A stretch of 64,000 bases of DNA from Tachypleus tridentatus (lineage: Eukaryota; Arthropoda; Merostomata; Xiphosura; Limulidae), in assembly GCF_004210375.1 (NCBI RefSeq), contig NC_134830.1, positions 10,354,001 to 10,418,000 on the forward strand. Reading direction: 5' to 3'. The notes beneath the pieces were generated by a model. The model ran no database searches. It was not told the origin of the DNA and saw only the letters and a program-made list of their open reading frames with translations. Within the stretch, counting starts at the first letter, position 1; every line of letters starts with the position of its first letter. This document shows positions 1 to 13,100 of the stretch, one piece after another. Position numbers and translations under genes: made by a program.

Positions 1-2285
1 AGATAAGAAACCTAGTCATTACAGCTGACAGTGGATAAATAAACAGTTCTTAAGATGCCATGATGACAACACCTCATGGATAAGTATTTGAACCCATCCA
101 GATTGAAAGAGCAACCAACAAACCAGACATTGGGGAAAAAAGAATTCGCTGGACTTATGGAGAAAATTTAAGCTAAGAAGACATGACACTGCACAACAAA
201 GTTTTTGCTTCTTGAACACTATTGGGTGTTCCTTATAGATTTTTGGCTGCTTATCACAAAAATCACATCCAAATTTGCCCATTATGTACCATTTCATCAA
301 AACCTTCAGTTTCACCAGGACATGGCTACAATGTGAAAATGATATCAGGGCAACTGGAATCCATCAGTGCTTGCTGACTACTGTTGGGCACTGCAACAGT
401 AGTGCACCGGACATTGAATACAAACGAAAATCAGGAGCAAAACACTTTTAATTACGTTGAACTTAATAGTGTATTAGAAACATAAACGCAATTAAATATG
501 TTATTGCTGGTAAACAATTAACTGTCTATTTCTCAGAGTTCCTACGCGATGAAGCAAAACCAAAACTGTATTTGTGCATACCCACCAGGTACCTGTCAAA
601 ATCAGCTAAAACTTTTCATAAATATTTTTGTGCAGTGTTATCTACACAAGATGACATACAAATTTCAGTATTTACAGAAACCAATCCATACTTATATTAT
701 GTAACTTAAAGATTTACAACACTGAATGCATTTCATCCTTTATGCTGATGTCATGTATGCTACAATTGGACATTAACAATTAGGAGAAAATTCAATAAAT
801 ACACCAAGTATGTGAAAATTAATGCTGCCTTTGATCAAATGCAATACTTCAAGTACACAAATAAATATTAAAAAAAATGTTTACAGTGTTATAGTAAACA
901 ATTTATCATTATTAACCCTTTTATTGTGCCTGTGATATTCATTGTATGAAACTGAACAACATGCACTTATTTTTTATAGTAGAATCATCAAACCTGACCA
1001 GCACTGTTAGTAATCTCAGCTCGAAAAATGATGTCATATAAGGTATTAGTTTTAAAAAAAATTAAAACTGAGTCAAACAGTTTCCTTAATTGTAACAGAA
1101 AATTAAAAAACACTAACACAGATAGCTGATAAAAAGAAAACAAAGACATTTGAATAAGCACCCAATAAACATAAACTACTTTGGCAATGGCTTTAAAGAA
1201 ATATCCAGTGGAAAATATTTATGGTATATTTAGGTAAAATTAGATTAACTTCAGAGTAGTGGCATATATCTGCTCAATAACAATGAATTTTACAATATAT
1301 TTATCATGAATTAGTACTGAATCTGTGAGTAACTGAGTTTGTGAGAACAAAACAAAGAAACATGAAAAATGTAAAAGAAAATATATGTTTGTTAAAAAAT
1401 TCAGTATATGCACATGGTTTGTGAAACCATGTCACTATGGATAAACATGATGTTACCTGTAATGTAAGAAACATTGAACTTGAACAGTGTGGTAGGTGAT
1501 TTTAGCCTCGTTAGTTTAGAAAGGAAATTGCTTGTTCTAGTGACTAGCTCTATTCATGTCATGGTCATTCTCATTCAAGCACAAGAGAGATTATAGTTTT
1601 AATATACAAACTGATATATCACTGAAGAAAGTTAAAACTGAGTGATTAATATGATTAACTGATGTAATCCATTACCTATGAAAACCAATTTGTGTACCTT
1701 AGGATAATTAATAAAAAATATAATTAAATACATTAACTCTCTCTGTAAAGTCTCAGTGGAATTGACTAACTTTGGGACCTCAATTAACTCTGTAGTTTCC
1801 ACACTATAGTTTCTAATATATTTTTAGTATGAGAATTGTGAAGATATACAAGAAGTTCAGGATTTAAAAAAAATATTTGTTATTAAATTAAAAACTTAAA
1901 ACTTATATAATATTAAAATATGGGTTATTAACCCTGTTTTAGTACAAGAGTTATTCTTATACTATGATAAGAAAATAGTTTGATTAAAATTTGAGTGTAC
2001 CTTATGACATGCAGGAAAGAATGCCCATACCAAAAATGTTAATGTCACAAAAATATTCAGTTAGGCTTGCAATTGTTACTGTTTTCATTTATTTCAGCAA
2101 TTCAGTAATCAATATTATGATTACATCAACAGTCAACCAATCAAAGTAAGGATCTCTAGTTGCTACCAATTTTGATAATTCCATCTATCCAGTTATTAAA
2201 ATACCACTGGAATGACTTTATTATTCATATTTTAGATAACTCCAACTATCAAACTGAAATATCAGCATTATGTTTATTGTTAAAA
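1..2285. other. AT-rich sequence without a recognised gene
   Basis: No exon with convincing splice borders or family motif was seen on either strand. A 98-codon minus-strand open frame near the left edge (19-315) has a Cys-rich composition but matches no family I recognise, and the bases after it are stop-rich. This stretch lies downstream of the two visible DNAJC16 exons, so it could be intron or 3' part of that gene; I found no J-domain continuation or thioredoxin-like exon in it. Confidence 0.4.
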
Positions 2286-2345
2286 AAACAAACTATATAA
2301 TGGGCTATATGTGCTCTGCCCACAGATATGAAAATCTGATTTACA
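2286..2345 (-). repeat. Short fragment of second tRNA-derived SINE family
   Basis: On the minus strand this reads like the tail of the SINE copy at 12591 (GGGCAGAGCACAGATAGCCC followed by a TTGTGTAG-like block). Only the middle part survives and it is diverged. Confidence 0.4.
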
Positions 2346-3239
2346 GTGTTATAGTTTAATTTTTTTCAATAAACTCACATTAGAATAATAAATTAGTTGA
2401 ACGTAATCAACTGGTAAATACTAACATTTATCACACTGTAAATAGATTTCCAATAGATACTTCCACTGCCCATTAATGTATTGAAAAGAAATTTTCTTGT
2501 TTGATGTGCTATCCTTTCTACCCCATGAGCTTAAGTTGCTCATTTAAAATGCACAGGGCATACAACCCTCCACTAAAAGAAGCACAAAACATTCTCCTTG
2601 AACAGCTGACTCTCTCTGTACTACTTAATATAAACCTCACTTTTGAGATTAGATCCACAGGAAGCAGAACAACACTGAAAGTGGGGAAGAAGTGCATGCA
2701 AGCATCCATCATAAAACTATTTTCAGTATAAGAAAATGATCATCTCTGATGTGGTACATATCTCCACTCACACAGCAGCTAGAATCTCATACTGAGTAGA
2801 TGAATGGACTGATTTAAGATGTAACAAGGAACTCTTGTATTAAAAGCATCCATGGAGAACTGAACATGTGTGATCTGTAACTGTGTGCTCTGTTACTGAA
2901 AAATAGCATACATGGAGGAGACTGCAATACTTTTGTAACAGATATGCCCTTCACCCAGGAGAAAGTAAAGACATATCTCATAAAACAATGTTTTGGTTGA
3001 ACAAATCAATGTGCCCCATTTCATCCTCAATCATAAACATACTACTGGAAACAAAATGATTCTAGTAGGATAAAATAGGTAACTCCAAACCATCATGGAA
3101 ATATGGAAAGCCAGTGGCCAGTTCACAGAATGAAGAAGATAGAGGCATTAATCTAAACATTGATATGTATCTACCAAATCCCAACACTACAGATGAGGTT
3201 CGACTTCACTTTTAAAGTATTATGATGCAGTATTTAATC

Positions 3240-5050
3240 AGAAGACTTCCAAATGAGATTGAAAAATAAGAGGAGACAGAGGTTACATAGCTGCAGAGGT
3301 TTCAGAATAAGGAGTCAAGACTAGTCTTGCTAAAAAAGAGCCACCAAGAAAACTCAACACAGAGTGGGCAAATGAGGGAGATTACTTTGGTGAAGTGACA
3401 TATAAATGGAAAGGCATAAATGTAAAAACATCTATCCAAAAAGCCTGAGGATGAAAAACTGGAGACCAGAAAGAAAGTAATTTGTTGTTTAAATGTGTGG
3501 CAAATGCATTTATGATCAGGATTCCCAGATGAAAGCATAACCACCAGAAAACTTGAGAATCCAGGGAACACTTTGGGAATGACCTTGTGTAGATGCAATA
3601 TTTGATCTGCAATAAGATTAAAAGCATCATAAATATGGCAAGCTAAGAGCTCCATCTGCTACATGTGGGCTCACAATAGGAATTCTAGAGTATGAAAACA
3701 ACGGGACATGGATTTGATACCTCTTTGCCGGATGATGTACGAGACTACTGTAAAGTTGTCAGAATTCACCATAACCACCTTTACCTCAGAAGATAGAGGA
3801 AAAGAGACATAGCTCAAACTATAGCTAAGAGCTCCAAAATGTTGATATGAAGCCAAATGTAGCCAATAACCAATTCAAGAAAATCTCAATGCAACCCAAC
3901 CCACAAGAGAATCATTGGAAAAAGAGGCAGATCTGGATCAGAAACACCAGTGACAGTATTTTCTCTGTCCAACCATCAGGCAAAATTTAACCAAAGAAAA
4001 GAAAGACAACTGGTTGGTCCATGGAACCCAAGCTGAAGATCCAATTATCATGGAATTCCCATTGGAATGAACATATGTGAGGCACAACTGAGGGAAATGA
4101 GAGCTTCCAGGAAAACTCACATCCCAAAAAAATACAGAACCACTGGAGTTGTAATAGAATGAGAGAATAAGGTTTTGATAATCAACTGCTTCATATCCCA
4201 AAGACAGAATGGAGAAGACTGGGCCCAAATGAGGTGTGAATCAAAGATATCCCCCAAGTGAATTAGCTACTGTGTGGAAAAAAGGACAGAGTTCTCTGTT
4301 TTAATTAACTAACCCACATAAGCTGACTTCTCCAGAAGCAAATGGGTGTGGTCAGAAAAGATCAAACAGGAAGGAGCCAGTCATCTAAATAATGATAAGG
4401 CCAAGTTCTCAATAAACATATTTGCCCTGAAGGAGCTGAGAAAAGCCCAGATGGGAGAGCCTGGAAATGAAAAGCACAACCCTCAAGGATGAACCAAAGA
4501 AAATGGCACAATTAAGGACAGATAGGAGCATGAACGTATGCATCTGCTGTGTCAATCTTGAAGTGAAAGCTCAATGAATAGATAAAAAACTACCTCATGG
4601 AGAAATGAGGAGAATTCTAAATTAATTTAGATGAGAGAAGTTGATGACAGATCTCCAATCCCTAGTTTTCTTTGAGCAATGAAAAATCAAGAGTTAAAAA
4701 CAAACTAAACTGAAAATACCAACAACTTCCTTGAGAAGAATGTTTTTCACTGTCTTAGACAGATGACTGCTTGTGACAGACTCTCTTGGATCCATAGTGA
4801 CAATCTCCTAAATAAAGAAAAATCAGTAGAGACTGGCCCCTACAGAAATTGACTTCACTGTATAGTCACCTATACCATTGTCAATGTTCTTGACAGACAT
4901 GGAGAAAAAATAAGGATAAAGATGAGAATGTCAAGATGCAGGTGAAGGATGAATCATGGAAACAGGAGAATGGGAAATAGGAATATGATCAGGAGATGTG
5001 GAGGAAGAAAGCTGTGATAAATAATGAATAAATGAAGATATGACATATCA
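3240..5050 (-). mobile_element. Decayed DIRS-type retrotransposon (RT, RNase H)
   Basis: On the minus strand, in several broken frames, the order of a DIRS-1 type pol can be read. First comes a reverse-transcriptase stretch with ALPSGLFSAP and the active-site motif YHYLDDWLLP (about 4370-4480). Next is an RNase H stretch with VVMVNSDNFTVVSYI (about 3700-3800). Last is the DIRS-typical region after RNase H, with FATHLNNKLLSFWSPV then HPQAFWIDVFTF (about 3430-3530). Stops and frameshifts are frequent, so it cannot be active. No tyrosine recombinase or inverted terminal repeats were found; the recombinase would be expected at lower coordinates. Confidence 0.72.
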
Positions 5051-5289
5051 GCATCAGAATCCAAAGAACTGGGATGACTTCCCAAAATGATGTTACACAA
5101 AAACAGAACATGAGCTCACCGAACAGCAATGCAGTTTGAAAGTGAGGGATACCTACAAAAGGTATCCCATGCCAGTTTTTGAGCCTTTCATGTCTTTTGG
5201 CAGGCAGGACTACACCACAAGTGAAGATAACATGAAAAATATGTCAATTATTTAGGATTACACTGAGCAGCTGTCTACATAATACACTC

Positions 5290-5930
5290 AGTCACTGCTG
5301 CCATGAAGTTGTACATCGATGCCATACAGATGATGACAGGATCAAGATTCAAAAGAGTAATTGGCCTGGTCCAACTTCTACCACAATATGCAGGTCAGGT
5401 AGCACTGACCATGGCCAGTTTCCCTCAAAATGACAGGAAAATTATCACTGTCAACCCTCCAAGAAAAGTAAAGGAGAGCAGACAGAGAGATCAACAATAG
5501 TAAAAGACTGACTAGGTGCATGAAAATACCTAAAAAAAACAGTATTGAACAGAGAAAGGTTGTTATCTGAGATCATAAGCTCAGTGCAATGGCCTCCTCT
5601 ATCAATATCGGGACCACCACAAAGGGGATTACATCCATTAAAGTCCCACAGGATTAAAAAGGTCACTGTTCAGTGAGGGCATCAAGGTCTCTACAGGAGA
5701 CAAACAGGGAAAACAAACAGTGATGGTATGACCCAAGGAAACAAAGATGATGACAGCCTTCAAGGGGTATTGAGTGACAAAGACAGGGCAGGCATGTGCT
5801 GATTAACCAGTTGTGCCACCCATTCATGAACTCATTCATCACACAACCTGTCATTCCAGTATAAAAAACTGCCAAATGGTGACTGTATAAACCTGTTTCA
5901 GAAACTTTTCCTGTAGGAAAAGACACACAG
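5290..5930 (-). pseudogene. Non-LTR retrotransposon ORF2 fragment: AP-type endonuclease
   Basis: Minus-strand frames give the endonuclease core of a Jockey/X-element-like ORF2. An LxDFNGxxPLxGGPD stretch (about 5600-5660) is followed by LMISDNNLSLFNT, then VDLSVCSPLLF and a degenerate SDHFP motif that reads VDSDNFPVIL (about 5430-5480). The GDFNG/SDHFP pair is characteristic of APE endonucleases of non-LTR elements. Several stops and frameshifts separate the blocks. It follows the gag-like ORF1 at 6055-7263 on the same strand, the normal order. The RT that should come next is absent, replaced by DIRS-type sequence. Confidence 0.7.
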
Positions 5931-6054
5931 GATGATAGGAATCAATCAAAACCTTAATGTTATCCAGATTAGAATGGAAACCTCAACAGTTCCACTGTGT
6001 CAATGTGGCCATTTTTATTTAGATGGTGGAGAAATGGGTGGAAAACCCTTCAGT

Positions 6055-7263
6055 TTACAACAGTTTTATTATAAGAAGGTCTCTTGACCTCCATGAATTC
6101 TGCCCTAGATCAAGTAGGCAGGTCTCTATCAGTAGATGTAGATTCCAGTTTCTGAGAGCAAAAAAAGATGGGTCTGAACATACACCATAACCCAGGGCTG
6201 AAGGAAATGGACCTGAGCAATCACTGGAAGGAATGGTGAAGACAGAGGCAGGAGTAAACATGGACTTGTAAACATGCTTATCCAAAGAGGGCAATAGACT
6301 CTGCACATGGTCTGAAGCATTTGAACATATTGCAGCAGCATATGTCTGAGATGGAGTGAGAAGAATAAATTCTGGGCCTTGATGTAAGTAATGTTGTGAA
6401 CCTTTTACATATGCTGTACCTCTTCCACCCACCTAGGACAAGAACAGAAGTAAAGAACCACTACAATTAATACAGTTAGAGTCCAGTTTGCACTCATAGG
6501 AGGCATCATGGTCTTTACCAGCACAAGAAGATGCCAAAGAACCATGATATGATGTCTTTGAGCAAGTGAACAGCTGATACTGGAAACATCTGAGAGGATT
6601 GGAAATATGTGGGCATACATTACAGTTCACATAGCCAACCTTGACAACAGCAGGTGGACACTGTGACATAAATATTAAAATTAGAACTTTGGTAGGAAGC
6701 ATAATTCCACCCTTGCAAGTGAAGATATGCCTCACAACAGAAACTCCTTGGGTGAAGAAACCAGCAAGGATGTTCTTTAAACTCCTTTCAACAATAACTC
6801 TTAATGAGGAATTCAAAGCAGTATGGAGAGTTACCTCAATGGGTATATCCCCAATGCCCTTTGAATGCAAGAGGAACTTACTGGTTTTTCAGTGGATGTT
6901 TCCACCAAGATGTCTTTTGACTGACTTATGAGAGTCAACAAGCCTCTCTAGTCCATACTTAACAAAAAAAAAAGGGAGACATATGCCCTAAAGGTTTGTC
7001 TGAGAAAGAATGTAGTATGAGAAAATATGTATAGGTGAAACAAAAAGTAAAGACTGCTGTTTGGAGTCTTCAAGATGTAGTGGTTTACCAATTAGCTGTT
7101 TCTTTTTCTTATTTTCTTTTGATTTGGAATTGAGGGATCCATAATAAAAGAAATATTCAGTACCAACTGACCCCACCCACCATGGAGCCATATGAAGGAG
7201 TGTACTACAATGCCAAATAAGGACACTGCAGCAATGCCAGGGTTTTGTGAGCACTACACCCAA
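6055..7263 (-). pseudogene. Non-LTR retrotransposon ORF1 (gag-like, zinc knuckles)
   Basis: Minus-strand frames read as the nucleic-acid-binding ORF1 of an X-element/Jockey-like retrotransposon. A proline/lysine N-terminal part (7263 to about 6988) leads to IPIEVTLHTALNSSLRV (about 6800-6860), then the stretch containing PTKVLILIF and GYVNCNVCPHISNPLRCF (about 6600-6720). A Cys/His knuckle region (about 6450-6600) follows, ending with a broken C-terminal tail. In relatives the knuckles read CFxCxxxGHxxxxC; here cysteines are partly lost (CFQYQLF), so binding capacity is degraded. Frameshifts occur near 6990-6930 and 6430. Bases 7264-7470 look like its leader. Confidence 0.7.
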
Positions 7264-7470
7264 ACACCATCATGAGACACAATGTTCACAACACCCACTG
7301 AGAATGTCCAACACTGGTACTCAGTTGAACCTAACCCAACAAGACCAGCTAACTGAGCCTTTGAGTGCCACCACAAGGCTGCCCTTCTAATGGAATTCAA
7401 AACCAAAGTGATGTGCTGGAGTTAGACCACTCAACCACAAGAATCATTTCCTCTCCTTCATGGATCAACA

Positions 7471-10116
7471 CATATATGTCATATCTCAGTTAAAAATTGT
7501 CTAATGCAAATTTTTAATTCTCTAAGGAGAGAGGTGTAACAGATTTATCATTATACATTTATTATAATGCTCACACTTTTTCTGTATAGTTTTATTTTTT
7601 GCCTGAGACATATATTCTTGAGTGTATATTGTGTAAGTCTCACCTGTTCTAGAAAATTGTAGAATGTTCTTCAGTAAAGATCAACAATGTACTATATGTT
7701 TACATGCAAATAATATTAGTGATTGACAGTATTGTACACGAGAATATTGGTGAAGGTTCTAAAGACTTGCAAGATTTGTATAAAAATAATGTTCAAAGAA
7801 GGGTATTATTGTTGGGCAGCTAGTCAGTACTATAGGCCTAAGAAGCTATAACTGTGATTAATGTCAGTTTATTGGAAAACTACAGAACTGAACCAGGAAT
7901 GTTTACAGATTTCAAACATTACAGACCATTTAACTTCAGTGAATAACTTTGGATGTCAGTATTTATCTGAGTACATGAAATATCTTCACTGGTAAGAAGT
8001 GAACTTCTAGAGGTGTAAGGTCAATCATGCCTAGCCAGTTTAAGCAAGTTTGCAACATTATCAACACTGAATTAATTTGCTTGGCATAGACTTGGACTGT
8101 CAATAAAATATTTAGTTCTAGACCTGATATAAGACTCTGTGTTGTCTGTACATTTGTAAAACTGTTATATATAAGCCATCCTTTGTAATAACTATTAGTA
8201 ATGACCATTATTTTACATTGTATCATTTTATGTTTATATATTAAAATATATTTGTGTTAAAGGAAACTGTGCATTAATCTTGTTGGCAAATAACAAAAAT
8301 TGAATACACTTTCACATTTAATTAACTACTAAGCTCAAATTCAAATTTCCAATTATCTGAGATAGTAATATGTAATGTGCATAGTGTAATAAACTGGAGA
8401 CCCATCCAAAATAAAACAATATGTTTGATGGAACCTAGAACCATACTATCTATACCAGACTTTCATGGATGCCTTGATACTCTGGCAAGAAGTAGGTCTC
8501 TGCTCTAGGGTAGCAGAATGATGTGTTCTTGCAGGTTCATCCCAAGGTCCTCTATGGCTCAAACTTATTTCAGCAGTATATTCCCCCAGCTCAAAAGACT
8601 CGCCACTACCATAAGTTTTAAGATTCTACAAAGACAGTAACATCCAGCCTCAGACTTTCCAGAAGCCACACCACTGTGATAACATTCAGTTGTCCACTTT
8701 TCCTCATGAAAAAGTCATGAACATGTCATCCAATATGCACCAGATTAGTAGCTCTTCTTTCTGAGTCAACAGATATAACATGTAACATTAATACAAGTCA
8801 TAAAATAAGAAGAGAACTTCTAGATGCTATATCTCTCTCTGACAAACATCTCCCCTCAGTGTAAAACTCTTTCTCTTGGTCGTAAGTCCTCATCATAAAA
8901 CATTTAATTTCCTTAGCTGAGAAACTGCTATAAACGTAACACACAAGAACTGAAGTAAAGGGCAGTACACATTTCAACATATATAGCATACTTTGCAAAA
9001 TCATATGTTCTACTTATAGCAGAACAAAGTTTTCTCCTATCTGCTCATTGTGTGATACATAAAGGTTTTGTTTTCTCCTATCTGCTCATTGTGTGATACA
9101 TAAAGGTACAACTGAATTAATCTTTAAGAACTTGGATAGGTATAATGAATAAATGGAGATTTTGTAAATATCCAATCATGAAGTAACACTAAATCACTAA
9201 CTAATTGAGTCTTGATGTCAAACAGAATAATAAGACTGGATATAAAGTGAAATGCAATATGAATGTTCATTATTATAACACTAAGCACAAACAAGTTACA
9301 TACTTGCTTTTTCTTACACAAAACTATCACCTTTACTGGATTCCCTCAACTACTTCTCTTCCAAGATAGTGTTCCACACCATCTAAATCCAATGTTCTTC
9401 AGCTTGTAAAGCACATTATATTTGAACATTCTCATTTTAACATAACTAAAGCTATAACTTTGAAACATAATCTGAACAACCATTAAAGGACAAGCCATTG
9501 AAAACATTGCATAGCAGGCAGTATTTCCCTCCTAGAAATGACAGGTACTATTCAATCCAGGATAAAGGCAGCTAAAACAAAATCAACTTTACAGCTTTCT
9601 TGACAGCATTTTATGTGATACTTCCACATACACAAAAAAGGAATAAACTTAAAATAAATGCTATAATGTTACACACAGAGTGAAAGATATAGCATATTTA
9701 TACACAACAAAGATATCTAAGAAGTGAGAGAATGTTCAAAAGTTGCCCAAGTATAGAAAGATGCACTCTCATGCAGTGTTGAAAGGCAGAAAAAAAAAAA
9801 GACAAAAACTAGAAACATCAATTACTTTGGGATTATTCATATTAAATCCTATATTTATTAAAAGAAAGGTACATTTATTTCAAATTTAATTTAATATCCA
9901 GCATATTATTCTTGTAAGTGCAAAGTTCAACCAAACTTATTGTTGTCACTTCATTCTTGTTTATAAATATTATATCCAAATCTGTTTGAACAAACATGAT
10001 AAAATTATTCAGAAAAATACTAATAAATGAAAACTGAGCCTATACACGACTTTTTAATGTTTTTCATCTGTAGAAACCTCGACTTTTTGATATTTTTAGA
10101 CCAACTTCAATCATAC
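7471..10116. other. AT-rich stretch, probable downstream intron of the DNAJC16-like gene
   Basis: It lies downstream (minus-strand sense) of the second J-domain exon, and no further exon was recognised. Around 8400-8720 base composition is less AT-rich and a minus-strand frame stays open for about 55 codons (8410-8620), but no family match was seen. A 41-bp direct duplication is present at 9031-9113. Confidence 0.4.
9031..9113. repeat. 41-bp tandem duplication
   Basis: The block beginning TTTCTCCTATCTGCTCATTG at 9031 is repeated at 9072, including the GTGTGATACATAAAGG continuation. Two near-identical copies in direct contact suggest a recent slippage duplication. Confidence 0.85.
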
Positions 10117-10183
10117 CTCATATGCCTTGTTGATCTCAATAAAATGAGATTCTGAACCTGGTTCTTTGTTCTTGTCTGGATGC
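10117..10183 (-). CDS. DNAJC16: DNAJC16-like exon 2 (HPD half of J domain)
   Basis: This is a 67-base exon: one base completing Trp, then 22 codons reading HPDKNKEPGSESHFIEIN and KAYE. The acceptor is a pyrimidine-rich tract ending TTTTCAG (10190-10184) and the donor is GTATGA (10116-10111). The HPD tripeptide is the invariant Hsp70-contacting loop of J proteins. The exon ends in phase 0. Confidence 0.85.
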
Positions 10184-13100
10184 CTGAAAATCCAGGAAAT
10201 ATAATTCTAAACATTTACAAGAAAAACAGGAAAATATGCTATAAACTTAGTATTATTAAATAATGATAAAAATAATCAAATAAATATTAATTGAAGACAT
10301 GGAAATGGCTAATGCTTGTCTATTCTGATAATTTTTTTTCACATCAGATTATGTTCAGCCTGTTCATTTCAACAAGGGATTAAATCTATTAACATATAAA
10401 AATCTAAATTAAACACAAAATTAAGACTTAGGAGAACAGCATCAGGCATTTTACAGATTACAAATTAATATGTCTACCATTAACCAACATTGTGAACTTC
10501 AAAAATAAAATAGAAACAAATTTGTATGGTTATATAAAGATAATTATATAGGAATTGTAAGGTTTTTACTGAATTTCAATTTTTTACCATAGAAGTCTGT
10601 GATTTACTGGTAATAAATGTCAATGATAAACAAGCAGCATATAGTCCACTTTTTGTAAAATAATACATTAAACAAGTGTTCATTACACAGCTAATAACCA
10701 TAGGTGAATCCAGAGAATTAAATAATCCTGTCAAACCAAACATGGTCACCCTTTCAGCTGTGGGAATGTTATAGTGTGATGGTCAATCCTATTATTCATT
10801 GGTAAAAGAGAAGCCCAAGAGTTAGTGGTGGGTGGTCATGACTAGCTGCCTTCCCTCTAGTCTCAAATTGCTAAAGTAGGAATGGCTAGGGCAGATAGCC
10901 TTTGTGTAGCTTTGAGCAAAATTCAAAAACAAACAAACAAGCTTTAAATAATTCTCTGTGGACTGGCACGGCAAAGTGTGTTAAGGCGTGCGACTCGTAA
11001 TCCGAGGGTCACGGGTTTGCATCAGCGTCGTGCCAAACATGCTTGCCCTTTCAGCCGTGGGGGCATTATAATGTGACGGTCAATCCCACTATTCGTTGGT
11101 AAAAGAGTAGCCCAAGAGTTGGCGGTGGGTGGTGATGACTAGCTGCCTTCTCTCTAGTCTTACACTGCTAAATTAGGGACGGCTAGCACAGATAGTCCTC
11201 GAGTAACTTTGTGCGAAAGTCAAAAAACAAACAAACAGTAATTCTCTTTTTTGTCAAAGTCCACACAGTCTGGTTCAGTTACTTCAGAATCCAATTAACA
11301 AGATGAATTACTCTTCTCTAGTCTTTTATTATAATTCAAGCTGTGATTATTATACTTTAGGAGTTGCCACTATACATTCTTTATAATTAAACTCACAATC
11401 ACCTATGATATATTTTGGATTTTTATACATAAACATATATGTATGTCTCTCAATATATGTATTTTCTGAACAGCAACCAACATTTTACACACTACTAAAT
11501 ATTATATGATGTAACACTAATAGATTAAATAAATGAAAAAAATGTAGAAAACTTGAGTAACATGACAACAATTAACAATAACTGATTTATAAGCATTTAC
11601 TTAAACAAAATTGCCATAACTGTAACTTCTAAAAATAACTTATTTTAATGTTCCCACTATATAAATTAATTATTTTTATATTAAGTTTAAATCTGTTTAT
11701 GAGCTTGGTCTAGGAACTGTCCTCATAACCAATTTGTGCTTGTTACAGTTTTCATGGTACAATTTTTCATAAAATATATGCATCTTTATGAAATTTTACA
11801 ATTTATCAGTAAACATTACGTGGTTTTCATACAAAAAATACCAGATGTTTGTATTAGGTCTTAATACTTACCAGACAATGATATGCTTGTACATTTTTTT
11901 CTTTTTGAATGTTGACTATCAAACATGAGAAGTATTTTTTATTTTAAGATATCAAAAAACATTTATGTATCATAAATTTGTCACATTTCACATACAAAAC
12001 CTTTGTTACCTCCTTCTTACCTTCAGATAATTACCCAATTTTCTTCAGAAAATTTTTTTATTTTATTCTATTATTTTCAATACTGTAACACTGTATGGAT
12101 CTGGTCATTTCAACAGACCTCATAATCATTATAAAAAAAATTAGTAAATTGACATAAATTATGCTTTTTCATTCTAAAACAATCAAAATTATAATGCAAA
12201 GCAAGAAATATTTAGCCTAAATAGCTTAAACCTAATATAATTATACACCAATATATATTTGTAATTATTTTATTAACCTTTCAGCTTTGTCTGATTGGCA
12301 TTAAAGAAGTTTTAATGATAAGGTACATGTGCACTCATGCTACCACAAAACTGACCTTTACAAAGTGACCTGTTTTAGCTTTGCTCTAGTGGATCAATAT
12401 TTTGTAAAATATAATGACATTTCAATTATAATGCAGTTTCAAAATTTACTTGAACTATTTTCTTGTCATGTTATGCCAATAAATATAGCATAAAATGCAA
12501 CTAATACTCCTTAATTTAATATTATACAAGTTTAAGTTATTATGTTTATAAGGCAGTATATTAAAAGAATCTAGAATTTTCCCTAGTATGAGGCCCCCCA
12601 ATGGCACAGTGGTATGTCTATGGACTTACACACTAAAAAGCAGTTTTGATACTCATGGTGGGCAGAGCACAGATAGCCCATTGTGTAGCTTTGTGCTTAA
12701 TTCTAAACAAACAAATTCTAGTATGGGAATTGTGACATTTATTCTCTAAGCAAATGGGTTTTATGTTATCCTTGTCATAAAAATGGGGCACATTTCAAGT
12801 GAATGCAAGTCTGTCACCAACAAGTGGACGTTTTAGTGAATGATAAACATGATTATCTTACACTTAGTGAACAACTTGAATTGACACCAAATTTACACAA
12901 AATTTTTGGAAATTTAGACTGTGTTGAAAATGTAGTTCACTATAATTAAATTCAACATGAAAGAGCTAAATTTAACAATGGAATATGGCCCATACATAAA
13001 ACCTGAAAGTGGCAAGCCAGCCAGGATTTACAGGGGTAGATAGTGGAAGAAATCCTATGAGACACTAAAGCATAGTGATTAATAGTTATACAAGAAGCCT

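Noticed and set aside
19-315. 98-codon Cys-rich minus-strand ORF as a gene
   Set aside because: No family match, no splice signals that extend it, and a length that chance can produce in such sequence.
8410-8640. Possible minus-strand exon reading YGSGESFELGEYTAEISL
   Set aside because: The frame is open for about 55 codons but lacks convincing acceptor and donor sites and matches no DNAJC16 region I know; kept only as a note.
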